Positions 1 through 13,064 of a stretch of 64,000 nt of DNA are shown here, one piece after another; the stretch's first letter is position 1, and every line of letters begins with the position of its first letter. Below the pieces are notes generated by a model, which was not told the origin of the DNA, made no database searches, and was given only the letters and a program-made list of their open reading frames with translations. The position numbers and the translations under genes are program-made. The DNA lies in contig CM033105.1 in assembly GCA_019321725.1 (NCBI GenBank), positions 14,273,632 through 14,337,631 of the forward strand, in the 5' to 3' direction. The DNA is from Paulownia fortunei (taxonomy: Eukaryota > Streptophyta > Magnoliopsida > Lamiales > Paulowniaceae).

Positions 1-1579
1 TTAAATAAACTCAATTTAATTAATTAATCTAATTAATGAATTAATTGATTCCACTTAGAAAACCTAAATAAATTAAGGCCCAATCAAATAATTAGTATGC
101 CCCTACCTAATGGAGGGTCCAGTCTGCTCGCAGCTGGTGCTCTTGCATTTATTAAGCTTCTTGCAAGCACATGACGGAAAATGTGGGGAATGGAGAACCA
201 AGATGATTAGGGATAGGTGACAGCAGTGAAATGCACCAAAAGTCATTACATTCGAAAGAAAATAAAAAAGATCTTTGTAGTTAATACACTGGTGGCCATT
301 TAAGTACTCTAAAGAAAACCTCCACCTATCTTAATTAATTGATCCAATCAACTAGTTAATTCACCCCACATGAGTTTCTAATCTTATTAGGTCCAGTTAA
401 ATAATCTTATTATTTAATTGGATGAAATAATTTAACTTCTTAAATTAATTATATCTGTAGTTAATTAATATCTATCAATTAATTTAATCCAACTCCTTGG
501 ATTTCTTTTTAGATTATAATTAGACTATCATTATTTGTGTGTATCCCCTTAGATTCACAACTAAGCTAGTAATAGGCTTGCAACTCTTGCAACTTAAGTG
601 AACAAATATTTATTTGGATTAATTAATTAATCATCTTAAAATTAACTCATTCATTCCAAGAATCTCACAGTCATGAGAAGTACCTAATAGTACATCATGA
701 GAGACTAGTATTAAGTGAAATAACAAGCAAACCTATTTCAATTACTACGAGTATGATGAAAATACTATCCTTCGGTAAACTAATCTTCCGATTAAGTTTA
801 GGGCATAGATTATTAGTCAAAACTCTATTTTGACTTAATAATTATGATTTCATTTCAAGTCTCATTGACTATTCGATGCATTAGAAAACCCTCATCTAAT
901 ATTCATCCCCGCTAAGCCAAGGTCTACGGAGTCAAGGACTACGAAAATATAGGAGATTCACCTAATACATTAGATAAGTGAGTTTTTTTTTGTTGACCAC
1001 TCATTAATCTCCATACGCGAAGATGTTACGCCCAACATATACCTCTTGTGATTATCAAGCAATCAGGAAATATATCAAAGTGCAACATTCGTGCACAAGG
1101 TTATAATAGTATCTCAAGTCTAAGGACTTATTCTTGCACTATTATAGCTAGGAAATTCTCATTCGACAAAAACTATTTCCAATTGAAATTTTTCTAGTGG
1201 GCCTAGTCAGTGTACTTGTTCCCTAACAAGCACCTGCACCCATGCACTAGCATCCTTATGCCAATACCTATATATTGAGACATCCTTCTTTCGAGCATAC
1301 ATCATGTGCACAAATCTTGATGGGTTGATTGATGTTTCATCTCAATGAACTCTCGACATGAAACTAATTTAAGACTAAAGTCATAGGGGCATATTCCATG
1401 ATCTCCATTATATATGTGATCATGTCACATAATTGAGTATGATCTAGGGACTTTATCTAACTGTCTAAATGCAATTAAAGGTAAAGAAATGTAATTTTAT
1501 TATTATATTTTGAATAAAACTGTATTTTACAAGAGTATATAAGCAGCCACTAATTAGCATACCAGATTCTACTCTAATA
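1..1579 (-). mobile_element. Family-A copia LTR, 3' LTR of a minus-strand element (cut by window start)
   Basis: AT-rich non-coding block that matches, segment by segment, the blocks at 8985-10994, 34965-37043 and 58318-60400 (shared stretches such as ACAAGAGTATA..., the 'attcatc' and 'gattcacct' segments, and an ending in CTCTAATA comparable to TTTAACA). It is read as the LTR of a Ty1/copia element on the minus strand, because minus-strand copia pol follows directly. The full LTR is about 2.1 kb, so roughly 0.5 kb lies outside the window. The terminal CA has decayed to TA. Confidence 0.75.
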
Positions 1580-1596
1580 ATCTCCTACTTGCCCTA
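1580..1596 (-). other. Polypurine tract of family-A copia
   Basis: Directly inside the LTR the minus strand reads GGGCAAGTAGGAGAT, the usual copia plus-strand primer (AAGTGGGAGAT type). The second family-A copy has GGAAGTGGAAGAT at 37044-37058 in the same place. Confidence 0.6.
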
Positions 1597-4500
1597 TAGC
1601 CAATCACTCATGTATCTTAGGCCCATGTTCTCAAGATTTCCTTCAAATACCATTTTCACTAGGGGTTTTGTCAATGAATCTATTATATTTTCGGTTGAGG
1701 CAACTCTCTTCACTTTGATATCTCCTCTAATAATAATCTCTCGAATCAGGTGGTATCGCCTCATGATATGCTTGGATTATTGAAGAGATATTAGCTTATT
1801 TGTTTGCACAATTGTGTCATTGTTATCACAGTAAATAGGTACAGGGTCAGCAATAGATAGAACTATCCCCAAGCCTTGGATGAAGTTTATCATCTAAAGA
1901 GTTTCTTTTACTACATCACATATAACGTTGTATTCAATATTAGTGGTGGAATCTACAGTTGTCTTCTACTTAGAACTCTTCTAACTGAATCCCTATTGTT
2001 TAGTATTAATACGAATTTGGACATTGACTTCCAATCATTTACATTAGATTAAAAGCTGGAAAAGCCTTCTAGCTTCAATTCTCCACTGCCATAAATCAAG
2101 ATAACGTCCTTAGTTTTTCGCAAATACTTAAGGATTGTTATTATGGCTTTCCAATGTTGTTCACCTAGATTGGGCTAATATCTACTCATGACATTCAGAG
2201 CATTTATGACTCAGGCCTAGTGCATAGTATGACATACATTATGTTTCTTATCACGGATGCATAAGGTAAGTGAGTCATTCTTTCTCTTTTCTCTAGAGTT
2301 TTTAGAGTATAGACTTAGAGAAAGAAATACCTTGACATATTGGAAGGAATATCATCTTAGATTCCTTCCTCATTGCTAAATCTCTTTAGGATCTTATCAA
2401 TTTACACGGATTGAGATAGTCTAATCATATTCTTAGTTTATCTCCATAGATCGTGATCCTCAATATGTATGATGCATCTCTCAAATCTTTCATGGAGAAT
2501 TGCATAGACAACCAAGCCTTTGTTGATTATTCCTACATCATTCCCAATGAGTAGGATGTCATCAACATAAAGCACAACAAACTGCAGTCTCAACTAACCT
2601 TCTTCTACACACAAAGTTCAACTACATTCTTAAGGAAACTAAATGATTTGATTGCCTCATCTAATCAGATATTCCAGCTTCAAGGAAGCTTGTTTAAGTC
2701 CATAAATAGACCTTTAACGCTTGCAAGCTTTTGCTTGTTTCCTTTGGCTATAAAGCCCTTAGGCTATCTCATATAGATCTCTTCATCAGTAAGTCTTTTG
2801 AGGAAGGCAGTCTTCACTTCTACATGTCAAATGTCATAGTCAAAATAAACAGATATGGCCAATAAGATCTGAATGTAATTTAGCATCACTACTGGTGAGA
2901 AGTTTGTTCATAGTCAATTCCTTGCATTTGAGTATAACCCTTCACAACCAGTCATGCCTTATAGGTTGTTGTCTCTCCATCTACTCCAAGCTTCCATTTT
3001 TAGACCCATCTACAGTCGTTGGATACTATACCTTGTGGTGGGTCCACCAAGGTCTATACCTTGTTGGGGTACATGGTTTCCATCCTGAATTGCTTGGCAT
3101 TTTGCTATCTCTCCAAATTGATGTTAGACATTGCATCTCCATAGTTCCTAGGATCATATCCAAAGAAAGCTTATCCTTGTTATTCTCTAACAAAAAGTCA
3201 TACCTTTTGAGGTTACTCTAAGATCTTTTCAAATCTCCTAGGAGTTTGTGTGTCAGAACTGAGAGTTTTGGGTGGTTCAAGCACTATTACCTCTTCTAGG
3301 ACGTGTTGTGGGTCTTGATTTTAATCAAGTTTTACAACCTCGCCATTTTTATCTAATAAAAATATCTCCTTAAAGAAGGTGATATTCTTCCAAATAAACA
3401 ACTTTTGTTCTGAGGGGTCATAAAAATAATATCCAATGGATTCTTTTGGGTACCCCACAAACTAGCATCAGATGGATCTCATATCCAACTTATCTCCTAC
3501 TTGCTGCTTCACATAAGTAGGGCAACCCCATAGCCTAAAGTTCTTGTAAGCAGGGATCTTGCTACACCACATCTTATATGGTGTTTTAGGAACGACTTAG
3601 ATGTCACTCTATTGAATAGATATCCCACCGATTCTAGAGTATAGCCCAAGAATAAAAGTGAAAGTCTAGTGAAACTCAACTTGGACTAAACCATGTCCAA
3701 TAAAGTTCGATCCTTCTAGCTACCCCATTGAGCTTTGTAGTAGGTGGAGTCCATTATGAGAGAATCTCATTCTCTCTTAAATAATTAGAAAACTTTGAGC
3801 TTAAGTAATCACCTCCTTAATCGAATCAAAGAGTCCTTATACTTCGCCTAATTTGTTTCTCCACTTCATGCCTAAAGTTTTTAAACCTTTCAAAGGCTTT
3901 ACACTTGTTTATCAAAAGATACACACACCCATACCTTGAGTAATCATCGGTAAATATAATAAAACAGTGATAGTTTCCACGAGCACTAATAATTAGCGGC
4001 CCGCATATTTTCGTATGGATCAAATCTAATTGATTTGCAGCACGTTCCACCTAACCACCAAATGGTGACTTGGTCATCTTTCCCTTAAGGAAAGATTTAT
4101 ATATTAGCATTTCTTGCTCTTCTAAAAGGTTAAGCAATTATGCGATCTTGTGAACTCTCTTCCTAGAGATATGACCTAGCTTAAACATGCCACAAGTAAA
4201 CGGAACTATGATTATCTATTTTTTTTCAATTTTATTGAATATGCAAGATGGAGTTTTGGGGTGATTTAGTATATAAATTAATTGCTAAAGTACCATCACT
4301 AATTAAATAAGAACCTTTATAAATGGAACAACTTTTATTCATAATTGAAAATGAAAAACACTTTCTATCTAAAACAGGAATAAAGATAATATTCTTTATT
4401 AATTTAGGTACAACAATTATTTAAATCTATCGTAACTCTAATACCTAGTGCTAAGTGGACAATCCCTATGACTAATGAAACAACTTTTGCTCTATTCCCC

Positions 4501-4888
4501 AGCCTTTGGGTCGTCTCTCCTTTACATAACTTCCTGCTTCTTGTCATCAAATGTAAGTTATTTCAAAGATAAGAACCATAACCATAATCTAGTACCAAGA
4601 AGTATCTTTAACAAAAATGTTAATCGTAATAAAATACAAACCAGAACTATTCTGGCGACTTATAAGGTACTCATTGCAATTCCTCTTCCAACGCCTTGGC
4701 TTTGCCACAATGGTGGCACTTATCATTAGCCTTGAAACCCTCTTGACTCCACCAGAGGTCTTTCTCTCTTTTCCTTTAAAGAACCTTTTTTCTTCCTTTC
4801 TTCAACTTCTTGGTCTTAGATTGGGATGAAAATCGTAATAGCATAGAACCTTCTTCTTCGTGGTGGATTCAATCGTGTTTAACATGTT
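1580..4888 (-). pseudogene. Decayed Ty1/copia gag-pol, family A
   Basis: On the minus strand the order is gag zinc knuckle, integrase, reverse transcriptase, RNase H, as in Ty1/copia polyproteins. A CHHCGK knuckle half lies near 4700-4720. Integrase is the clearest part (3826-4050): 'DLIHTKICGPL' and 'FTDDYSRYGCVYL' hold the first catalytic Asp. RT has LYVDDILLIGND (YVDD box) near 2530-2580. RNase H has 'YCDNNDTIVQTNK' near 1800-1850 and 'SKHIMRRYHLIRE' near 1740-1780. Stops and frameshifts occur throughout, so it is non-functional. Most of gag and the 5' LTR are missing; the 5' side stops at about 4888 against an unrelated LTR-like block. Confidence 0.85.
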
Positions 4889-5506
4889 GTATCACACCCT
4901 AAACTTGGGGACCATGACAATCACTGCAAGCTCTTGGGAACATCCAAAAAGCCTACAAGGCTAACCCAATAGTTTCCACTTAATCCAATATTTAGCATTA
5001 GTATAAAGCATCTATTCCTCCAAATTATTTCACAACTACAAATCAATATATTCCATTACCCAAATAAACCTTGTAACTTATCAAAATAATAAATTAGTAA
5101 AACATAACTCTCTCAAATATAAACATAATTATGTCTAAAGTCAATCACTGAGTCATACAAAAATAATAAATCCTTATTATTAAAATTCATCATGTCAAAC
5201 AGCTCTAAAAAAATAATAAAAGAAGTTAATCTCAAGATCCTTCCATAAACTCCGAGAATAATTGAATTCTTCAATGACAAGAAAATTTTCTTATACAATT
5301 GAATAAATCTAATAGTCAAATTTAAATCCTAAGTTGAAGCCAAAAAACAGTAATGTCAAATTAACACAAATTTAAATATATCCCAATGAACGAGTAAAAA
5401 AAATAGTCTATAACTAAATGGAGCTCCTCGATATTTGCTCATTGAATCTCCAAGAATATATGATTACCTAAGTCTGGATATCTGAAAAAATATCAGGGGA
5501 ATTATG
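4889..5506 (-). mobile_element. Gypsy-type LTR fragment
   Basis: Begins TGTATCACACCCTAAACTTG, which resembles the reverse complement of many plant Ty3/gypsy LTR ends (TGTAACACCC...). Near its right side it has 'ggatatctgaaaaaatatca', also typical of such LTRs. No coding potential. It abuts copia internal DNA on the left and a copia LTR on the right. No TSD seen; family and orientation are inferred from the terminal motif only. Confidence 0.35.
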
Positions 5507-6776
5507 AGTTAGAGTAATGTACAACGAGCCAACTAATGGACGCTCTATACTCTTGTAAAAATAGTCTTATTCAAAATATAATAATAACATTGGCATTTTC
5601 TTTATCTTTTATTATACGTCTCTAGACCAGACATAGCTACGGAATATGGTCGCACATAAGATGGAGATCATGAAATATATCTTTATTGCTTTGGTCTTAA
5701 ACTAGATTCGAGTCAAGGGTTCATTGAGATGGGATATCGATAAGCCTGTAAGATTCGCGCATACGATGCATGATTGAAATGAGGATGTCTCGCTCCATAG
5801 GCATCGAAATGAGGATGCTAGTGCATATGTGCGGGTGCTTGTTGGGGAACGAGTACATCAAGGCATACATAAAATTCTCAATTGGGAACGTTCGTCGAAT
5901 GAGAATTTTTTAGTTACAATAGTGTACGAATTAGTCCTTAGACTTGAGGCACCATGGTAGCCTTATGCACAATATCATATACGTATTTTCCAATTGCATG
6001 ACAAACCTAAGGGGTTTACGTTGGGTATATGATCCTTAGGTATGGAGGTTAATGAGTGACTAACAAAGTATCTGTCACCTATTTGGTAGAATAAGTGAAT
6101 TTCTTATGCATTTCGCAGTCCTCGACTCAAAAGTCTTTAACTAGAGCAGGACGAATATTAGATAAGAGTTATCTAATGAATCATCAAGAGTCAATATGAC
6201 TAGAAATGAAATCGTAACTATTAAGTCGAATAGGATTTCGACTAATAATCCATGCCATAGACTTAATCAGGAGGTTAATTGATAGAAGAACCAGAATTCC
6301 ATGGTACTCGTAATAAAAATGGGTTTGTTTTCTAATTCACCTAAAATTAGGTAGTCAAGATACACTGCTAGGTGCTTTCCTTGACTTGTAAGATTTTAAA
6401 ATTAAGGAGTTAATTCCAAAATGGATTAATTAAGTAGATTATTTAATCAGAATATATTTGATGTATTCACTTGAGTCGTAAAAGTTACAAGCTCATTATT
6501 AGCTTAGTTATGAACCTAAGGGGTCACACACAAAATAGGAAAGTCCACTACTAATTTAGAAAGTAATCCAAGGAGTAGGATTAGGTTAACTAATGGAGAT
6601 TAATTAACTTGAACTATAATTAATTTAAGGAATTAAACTAATTCATGCAATTAAATAATAGGATTATTTAGTTAGACCTAATAAAGATTAGGGGCTCTTT
6701 GGGAGTAAATTAATTAATTGATTGAATGGGCTTTAAATAATATTGAGGGGTTAAATTAGTTTTTAACTAATTTAAA
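5507..6776 (+). mobile_element. Family-A-like copia LTR, left part (plus strand)
   Basis: Starts (A/T)GTTAGAGTAATGT..., the forward form of the family-A LTR start seen intact at 39832 (TGTTAGAGTAGTGCCC). It keeps the same order of blocks ('ctcttgtaaaaatagtctt', 'tctttatctttta', 'gagaatttttt'). It is cut at 6776 by a gypsy LTR; the rest seems to resume at about 13065. Orientation is opposite to the copia remnant at 1-4888. Confidence 0.65.
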
Positions 6777-8979
6777 TATAACACCCCCACCACTAAATAT
6801 AGATATTGATATAACAATAATTTTGATAAGGTAGCACATGTGTGCATGTGTATATATATATTTTTGTCAAATGTAGCACTTTGAAAAACAATAAAATATT
6901 TTCTCATATATAACCTTATATATAGAAAATTCATCGTTTATATAAAAATACAACACACATCACAGTCACGCTATTCTCAAATTTATTTACTATAAAATTT
7001 TAAGAGTTATATAGGACACGACATCTCAAAGTTATAATATAATAGACTCTAAAATCAAACTAATAGCCTATACTTTCAAAAGAAGTAAGGAAACTTGTAA
7101 CTCTTTATATATAGATAACAATTTACATAATAATAATGATTGTAAAAATTAGAATATGCCCACAACATAATCCAGCAGGTCGTTATCCATTTATAGTGAT
7201 CCTCAGAAGCCTGTAGGAGCTCCAACAACTAGCCTAGTAAGCCTCAGAGTCTCAGGTATTACCATATTTACCTATAATGCATGAACTACATGAGCTAACA
7301 CCCAGTATGTAAAAATCGTGCATGCTAAAAATGATGTGAAACACATGCAAAAGATTTTCAGATATTATGCTAAGAATGCTTACTCATGAATAAAAACATT
7401 TTATTCAAAATTATTTTCTTTCATTAGGCCCTTGGGCCACTTACTATGCACCGAAAAGAGCTCTGCCTAATATCAATAATCAAATGGCCAATAATAGATC
7501 GATACAGTCAAGTGGACCATCCTCCTATGACCCACAGAAGTACACCCCCTGTCTTCCCTTGTGATCACTCGGGAAGTATCCCACCCCCGGCATGAATCTT
7601 AACAAAGGCATAATCAAGTAGACCATCTTCCCGTGACCACTAAAGGTTCGCCTCATATCTGCCCCTATGGTCCTCCAAGAAGTCATCCCACTTGCGGTAC
7701 CTAAAATATCACATAAGCACACCTCGTATGCCTCAGTGTACTAGTAGTGGCCAACAAACTTTTTCGTTCTAAAAATCATAATGTGCATGCAGGATCTCAA
7801 TAATGTTCATGTATTATGCATGCACGTGCAAATACTAATGAATGGCATGTTCAATGCAACAACAAATATTTTGTCTCATCATTCTCACGCATCACATGCA
7901 TCAAATGATACTTAATATACTTGTTATTACACCTCTTCAGACATCACATCACAAATAGTATAGATATTCCAAGAAATACTATGTTCATGCACTGAAGTTG
8001 CAAATGAATTTTTACTTACCTTTGATCAGTTGTGTATTACTTTTAGGTTTCTTAAGCATTACTCCCCAACCCTAGATGTGAAACAATATGTAAAAATACA
8101 AGGTATCTATTGCCATACTATATTAACAAGGTCATTATACCTAATGTAGTATAAAGATCTTAAATCTCAATTTAACTAAATAACCTTACCACTTAGAAAT
8201 TATAACCGAATACAACCTTCTACGCACCTTTATTCCACATCTTAAATGTATACTAACTCTTATAACATCCTCCTAAATGTTAGGGATCAAATGCACCACG
8301 TCTATGTTGGAACATGTTAATGAACCAAATCGGATAGATTCACAACTTCACATTTTCTTGCTGCCATATTAATTTGCATGATGATTTTGACACCCGTATA
8401 CATATTTATTCACTCCCAAATTTTTATCACACTTAGATAACATAAAAAAAAATGTAACCATATCATAGAATGGCTAAAACTTACAGATATAGCTTCCCAA
8501 GTTCAATTCCCTTCACAACATACTGAAATAGATTTTTCCTACTGTGACAATTTTGTGCACTTCATGATATTAATGGGTTTAACACCCTTAAGTATATTCA
8601 ATCACTCCTGAACTTTTACCAAACTTAGATAACATATACACAGAGACAACCAGATCATAATTGTGCCAAAACTAATGGATTTAATACTATAAAACTAGTC
8701 CTCTTCACACAGGACAGAATCTGAAATTCAATGGTGACACTTTTGAGCATCTCTTTAATTATCATGCCATTTTTTAATTCCTAAGCTATCCAAACCTATA
8801 TAAATAAGCTTAACTTCTATATAAACACGTTCATGTCGATAAATATAGGATTTACCCAAGGTTTCTTGCATATTTCAAGCTCAATAAACTAGAAATCAGA
8901 AGATACACAGATTCTGCCTCTTAGTGGTTCTACTATATGTTTGCAACCACAAATCATTCTTTTATGCATAACAACCCTA

Positions 8980-8984
8980 TAAAT
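8980..8984. repeat. TSD of solo LTR, left copy
   Basis: TAAAT, identical to 10995-10999. Confidence 0.85.
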
Positions 8985-10994
8985 TATTGGGTTCGCGTGA
9001 TCCTGGGGTATGCACAGAAGAAAATAATTTTTTTTAAAAATATCATACCATAACAATTACAGAAATACCCCTGATTCGATGTGATTTTCAACGATCTCGC
9101 AATTTCCAATGGTTGTAGTAAAATAAGTAAAGTTTTGATTTATTCATTTCTAAGCACTCCGACTATCGTATGGTTTGAAATAATTAATTACTAGCCCCTT
9201 TTCTGAATTTGGTTCACAAGGATCCACGCATTTCCCCACTAAACTAGTCCACATTTTGAGCAAGAATACAAAAACAAAATTTCGCTAGCAATTCTGATTT
9301 CTTTTCTAACCTAGTTTATGGAGTGTGTATAGAGAATATTAATTCTTATAATCACCTTGTGATAAAAGAATTAATACTTAAAATAAAAGATGGAATTTTT
9401 GGTGGGAAATATGATGAATGAAGAAATATTTTTTCTTCTCTCTCTCTATAAGGCCAAAAATTAAAGGGATAAAAATTCTACCTATAATTTTGGGTCATGA
9501 TGTTTAAATAGGGGGCTCAAAATTCAATAGTCCCACTTTATTTTGTGTCTCATTTTGATTGATTGGAAGATATTTTGATTTATCTAAGCTTCTTCTAACT
9601 TCATCCCTTTCATATCTTCCAAAGATATTTAAGGTTTTCAAAGAATTCTAAACTCCTGACTTTTCATCCTTTTTCAATGACCTTCATCGGCCTCTCTTAT
9701 TGGGTCTTTGGGAATTGGGCTTTGACTCAAAATTAAATCCTACAATTAATCCAATTAATTGTCTTAGCCTAAATTTAATTAATTAATTCCATCTAGCCCA
9801 CCTAATCAAATTATACCCAATTAAATAATTTAAGTAAATTAATTTATGGACTACACAATTGATTTGATTCAATCAAATAATTATTTCACTCCAATTGGAT
9901 TTTCTAATCTTATTAGGTCCAATTAAATAATTTAATTATTTAATTAAATAATTAATTCAACTCCTTGAATTAATTTAAGCCCTAATTAATTAATCTTCAT
10001 TAATTAATTGGATCCAACCTCTTGAATCAATTACTAAATTAAAAATGTTTCATCTCAAATTGTGTGTGACCCTTTAGGTTCACAACTATGCTGGAAGTAG
10101 GTTTGCAATATTTGCAACTTATGAATAATAATAATTATTCTGATTAAATAATCTAATTAATTAATTTATTTGAAATTAACTTCTTAATTTCAAGAACCTC
10201 ACAAGTCTCGGGAAACATCTAACAATTGTATCATGACTACCTAAACTTAGGTAAAATAGCAAGTGAACTTATTTCAAGTTTCAATGACTCATGACGAATC
10301 ATTAGAAAACCCCCGTCTAATATTCATCCTGCCTTGGCGAAGGACTTCTAAGTCATGAACTATGAAACATAGGAGATTCACTTGTTCTGCCAAACAAGTG
10401 ATGATTCCTTTATTGACCATTCATTAACCTTCATACATATCAATGCAACATCCAACATATCCTGTTTGTAATTGATAGACAATCAAAAGATACATCAAAA
10501 TTAAACATGACATGCACAGAGCTACCATGGTGCCTAAAGTCAAAGGACTAATTATGTACTATTGTAACATGAAAATTCTTATTTTGACAAACAATTTTCA
10601 ATTAAGAATTTCCAATGGGCCTGTTTAGTGTACTTGTTTCCTAACAAGCAACCACATATATGCACTAGCGTCACTACGCCAATGTTGATGGATCGAGACA
10701 TCTTCCTCATGCGAGTATGCATCGTATGTGCAAGTCTATTGAACTATTTGATGTCTTATCTTAAAAAATCCTTGACTCGTAACTAATTTAAGAGGTATAT
10801 TCTATGATTATCATCAAATGCGTGATCATGTCCCGTGCTAAATTTGGTCTAGGGACTTTATCTAATTACAAAATGCAATTAAAGATAAAGAAATTTTTCT
10901 ATTTTATTAATATGATTTGAAAAAAATTATTTTTACAAATACAAGAGTATAAAGGACGTCCAATCTAATTGGTACATCGGACACTATTCTAACA
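8985..10994 (-). mobile_element. Family-A copia solo LTR with TSD TAAAT
   Basis: Starts TATTGGGTTCGCG (TG decayed to TA) and ends ...CTATTCTAACA; about 2010 bp. It is flanked by a perfect 5-bp duplication, TAAAT at 8980-8984 and 10995-10999. The gypsy LTR sequence runs on at both sides ('ataaccctat' | 'aataacct', as in the uninterrupted copy near 63730). No copia internal DNA is attached, so this is a solo LTR from LTR-LTR recombination. Confidence 0.9.
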
Positions 10995-10999
10995 TAAAT
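10995..10999. repeat. TSD of solo LTR, right copy
   Basis: TAAAT, identical to 8980-8984. Confidence 0.85.
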
Positions 11000-11933
11000 A
11001 ACCTCTAACATCATCATGAACAAGATAAGAATCTTAAGAAATTACAAAACCCTCAAATAATATAAACAATTGATGTCAAAACTTTAGATGAACCTCACCT
11101 ATGCCAGTTTTCAGCTTCTACTTGTGATTACTACTTTCTTTTCCTTCATTTGCCCTTTTCTATCACTTGGAATCACTTAGGACCAGCTTAAAATGCTTTT
11201 GACATGAGTTTGGACCCTAAAAATGATTGAAAAATGGTTTAGGATCGTGGGAATGGCTAAGAGTGAAGGAAACCTTGAGGTGCTTACTTAAGCTTGGTAG
11301 CAAGCACAAGGTGGCAAGTTGTGTTATAAATATGATATTTCACCCATCTTTCAAGCCTAGATCAGATGTATCTTACTATACATTAATTTTATTGCATCCT
11401 ATTTTAATTACTATAAGATCCCATAGATAATTCATAAGCTAATTTTCTAGTCGTTCATCTAATTTCTTACCCGATTGTCACCTAATTCTTGAATAATTAT
11501 CCATATTAAAAATTATATAATCTTATATATAAATAATATTATAATATTACCTTTCAATCATAGTATCTTATGTCCAATGTCCCAAATATGTAATTTATGG
11601 ATATATACTTTTGAAATACCTGGATGAAATCGAATCAACCGTATAAGCTAACTAGTAACACCTTTAACACTTCCAAAATTATAACCTATATATCCCATCT
11701 ATATCCAATATTGATCAACCTTATTTTTTTCTTATTTCAATTTAATGTTGATTACTTATATTACGACAATCAACAACTAACACCATATGAAATTTTCTAG
11801 AAATTTAATGATCAAATGTGATTATAAGGTAAAATAGATCATACTGTGCTAGTTTTAATGCAAGCACATATGAATAATATGTAATGTATGAATCATATTG
11901 ATGAAGTGAGTAGTGTGAGGCTCATATATTACA

Positions 11934-13064
11934 TCCTCCCCTCTTTATAAAAATTTCATCCTCGAAATTTTACTTACCAAAAAGCTCTAGTTATCATTTT
12001 ATGCTTCCTTTCCCAAGTAGCTTCTTCTATTGATTAATTTCTCCTTAGTACTTTAACTAATGACATATTCTCATTTTGAAGTTGTTTTACATCCCTTACT
12101 AAATCTCTATAGGTCTTTCTTCATATCTTCGACCTCAATTTAGTTTATATGGGTTCCTTCTTTAGTAGATGAGATAGATTCATGATATACTTTCTTAAAA
12201 TGAACACATGAAACACATTGTGAACTCGAGACATTAATGCAAAGAGGTCGAGTTTACGGGCAATATCCCTAATTCTCTTAGTAATGCAAGATAAACCAAT
12301 GTACCTAGGATCAAGTTTGTATGTCCCTAATTTTTTTTTCTTTCTGTCCAAGCCGCATAATCCCTTTTATTGGAGACACCTTCAAAAAAACTTGATCCCC
12401 TATCATGAATTGCAACGATATTGCTCTTTAATCTGCATAACTCTATGGTCTCTATGGTCACCTCTATCTAGTTTCTATACATTGGCAATTTGTTCTACTA
12501 CTTCTATCATTTCCCAAACTATATTTAGCCTAAAAGAACGCCAAAATTCATTTCAAAAAAATGATGACCTATATTTTTTATCATACAATGCCTCATAGAG
12601 AACTATCCCAAGTAGCTTTATAACTGTTGTTACAAACAATTCCACCCAAAGAAATTATTTCTCAATTGATATCAATAATCTAATGCACAAGCTCTAAGCA
12701 TATCTTGCAAAGTCTAATTTGTTTGTTGTGATTACCCATTGATGCATGGATGATCACAATACTAAAATATACTTTTGTTCCCAATACCTAATATAAGATC
12801 TTCTAAGAAGTGGACAAAGACCTTAAATCTACATTAGAGCTAATGGACATTAATAAACTATAAAGTCTAACCACTTCCTATACATTTGTCTTTCCATAGA
12901 ATACCAATGGTAAATTGAGAAAGAATAAACATATTCAGTTAACCTATAAATAATAACTCAATTCCATTATCATATGCAAAATTCATGAATGTTTTCCCAT
13001 TTCCACCTGAAAATAAAAGCATAACTAAATCATTCCTACAATTGCACTTTTACATATATCCTTT
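11934..13064 (-). pseudogene. Family-G gypsy integrase C-terminal remnant
   Basis: Starts (minus-strand 3' side) with a polypurine tract, complement of TCCTCCCCTCTTTATAA at 11934-11950, then the end of a Ty3/gypsy integrase. 12145-12351 on the minus strand keeps 'LDPRYIGLSCITKRI', 'VHNVFHVFILRKY' and 'LSHLLKKEP', the conserved integrase tail before the LTR. Further upstream, 'TLQDMLRACALDY' (near 12680-12730) and the catalytic-core region can be read with stops. The same region occurs on the plus strand at 50180-51077. Everything 5' of the integrase, including the 5' LTR, is missing: at about 13065 the interrupted copia LTR resumes. Confidence 0.8.

Larger units (their letters stand above)
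6777..11933 (-). mobile_element. Family-G gypsy LTR (3' LTR, minus strand) with nested solo LTR
   Basis: Reverse complement of the long LTR at 45658-48309: shared blocks include the CCCCAACCCTAGATGTGAAACA segment (about 8065-8090) and 'ctagtaacacctttaacact' near 11650. Starts TATAACACCCCC (TG decayed to TA) and ends in TATTACA next to a polypurine tract. Without the nested copia LTR at 8985-10994 it is about 3.1 kb, longer than the 2.65 kb copy at 45658 because it keeps extra internal repeat units. No ORF inside looks real. Confidence 0.8.

Noticed and set aside
2895..3221. 108-codon plus-strand ORF
   Set aside because: Shadow of minus-strand copia RT; no independent features.
12284..12598. 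104-codon plus-strand ORF and the matching minus ORF at 50445-50720
   Set aside because: Both are the antisense of the same gypsy integrase region in its two orientations.
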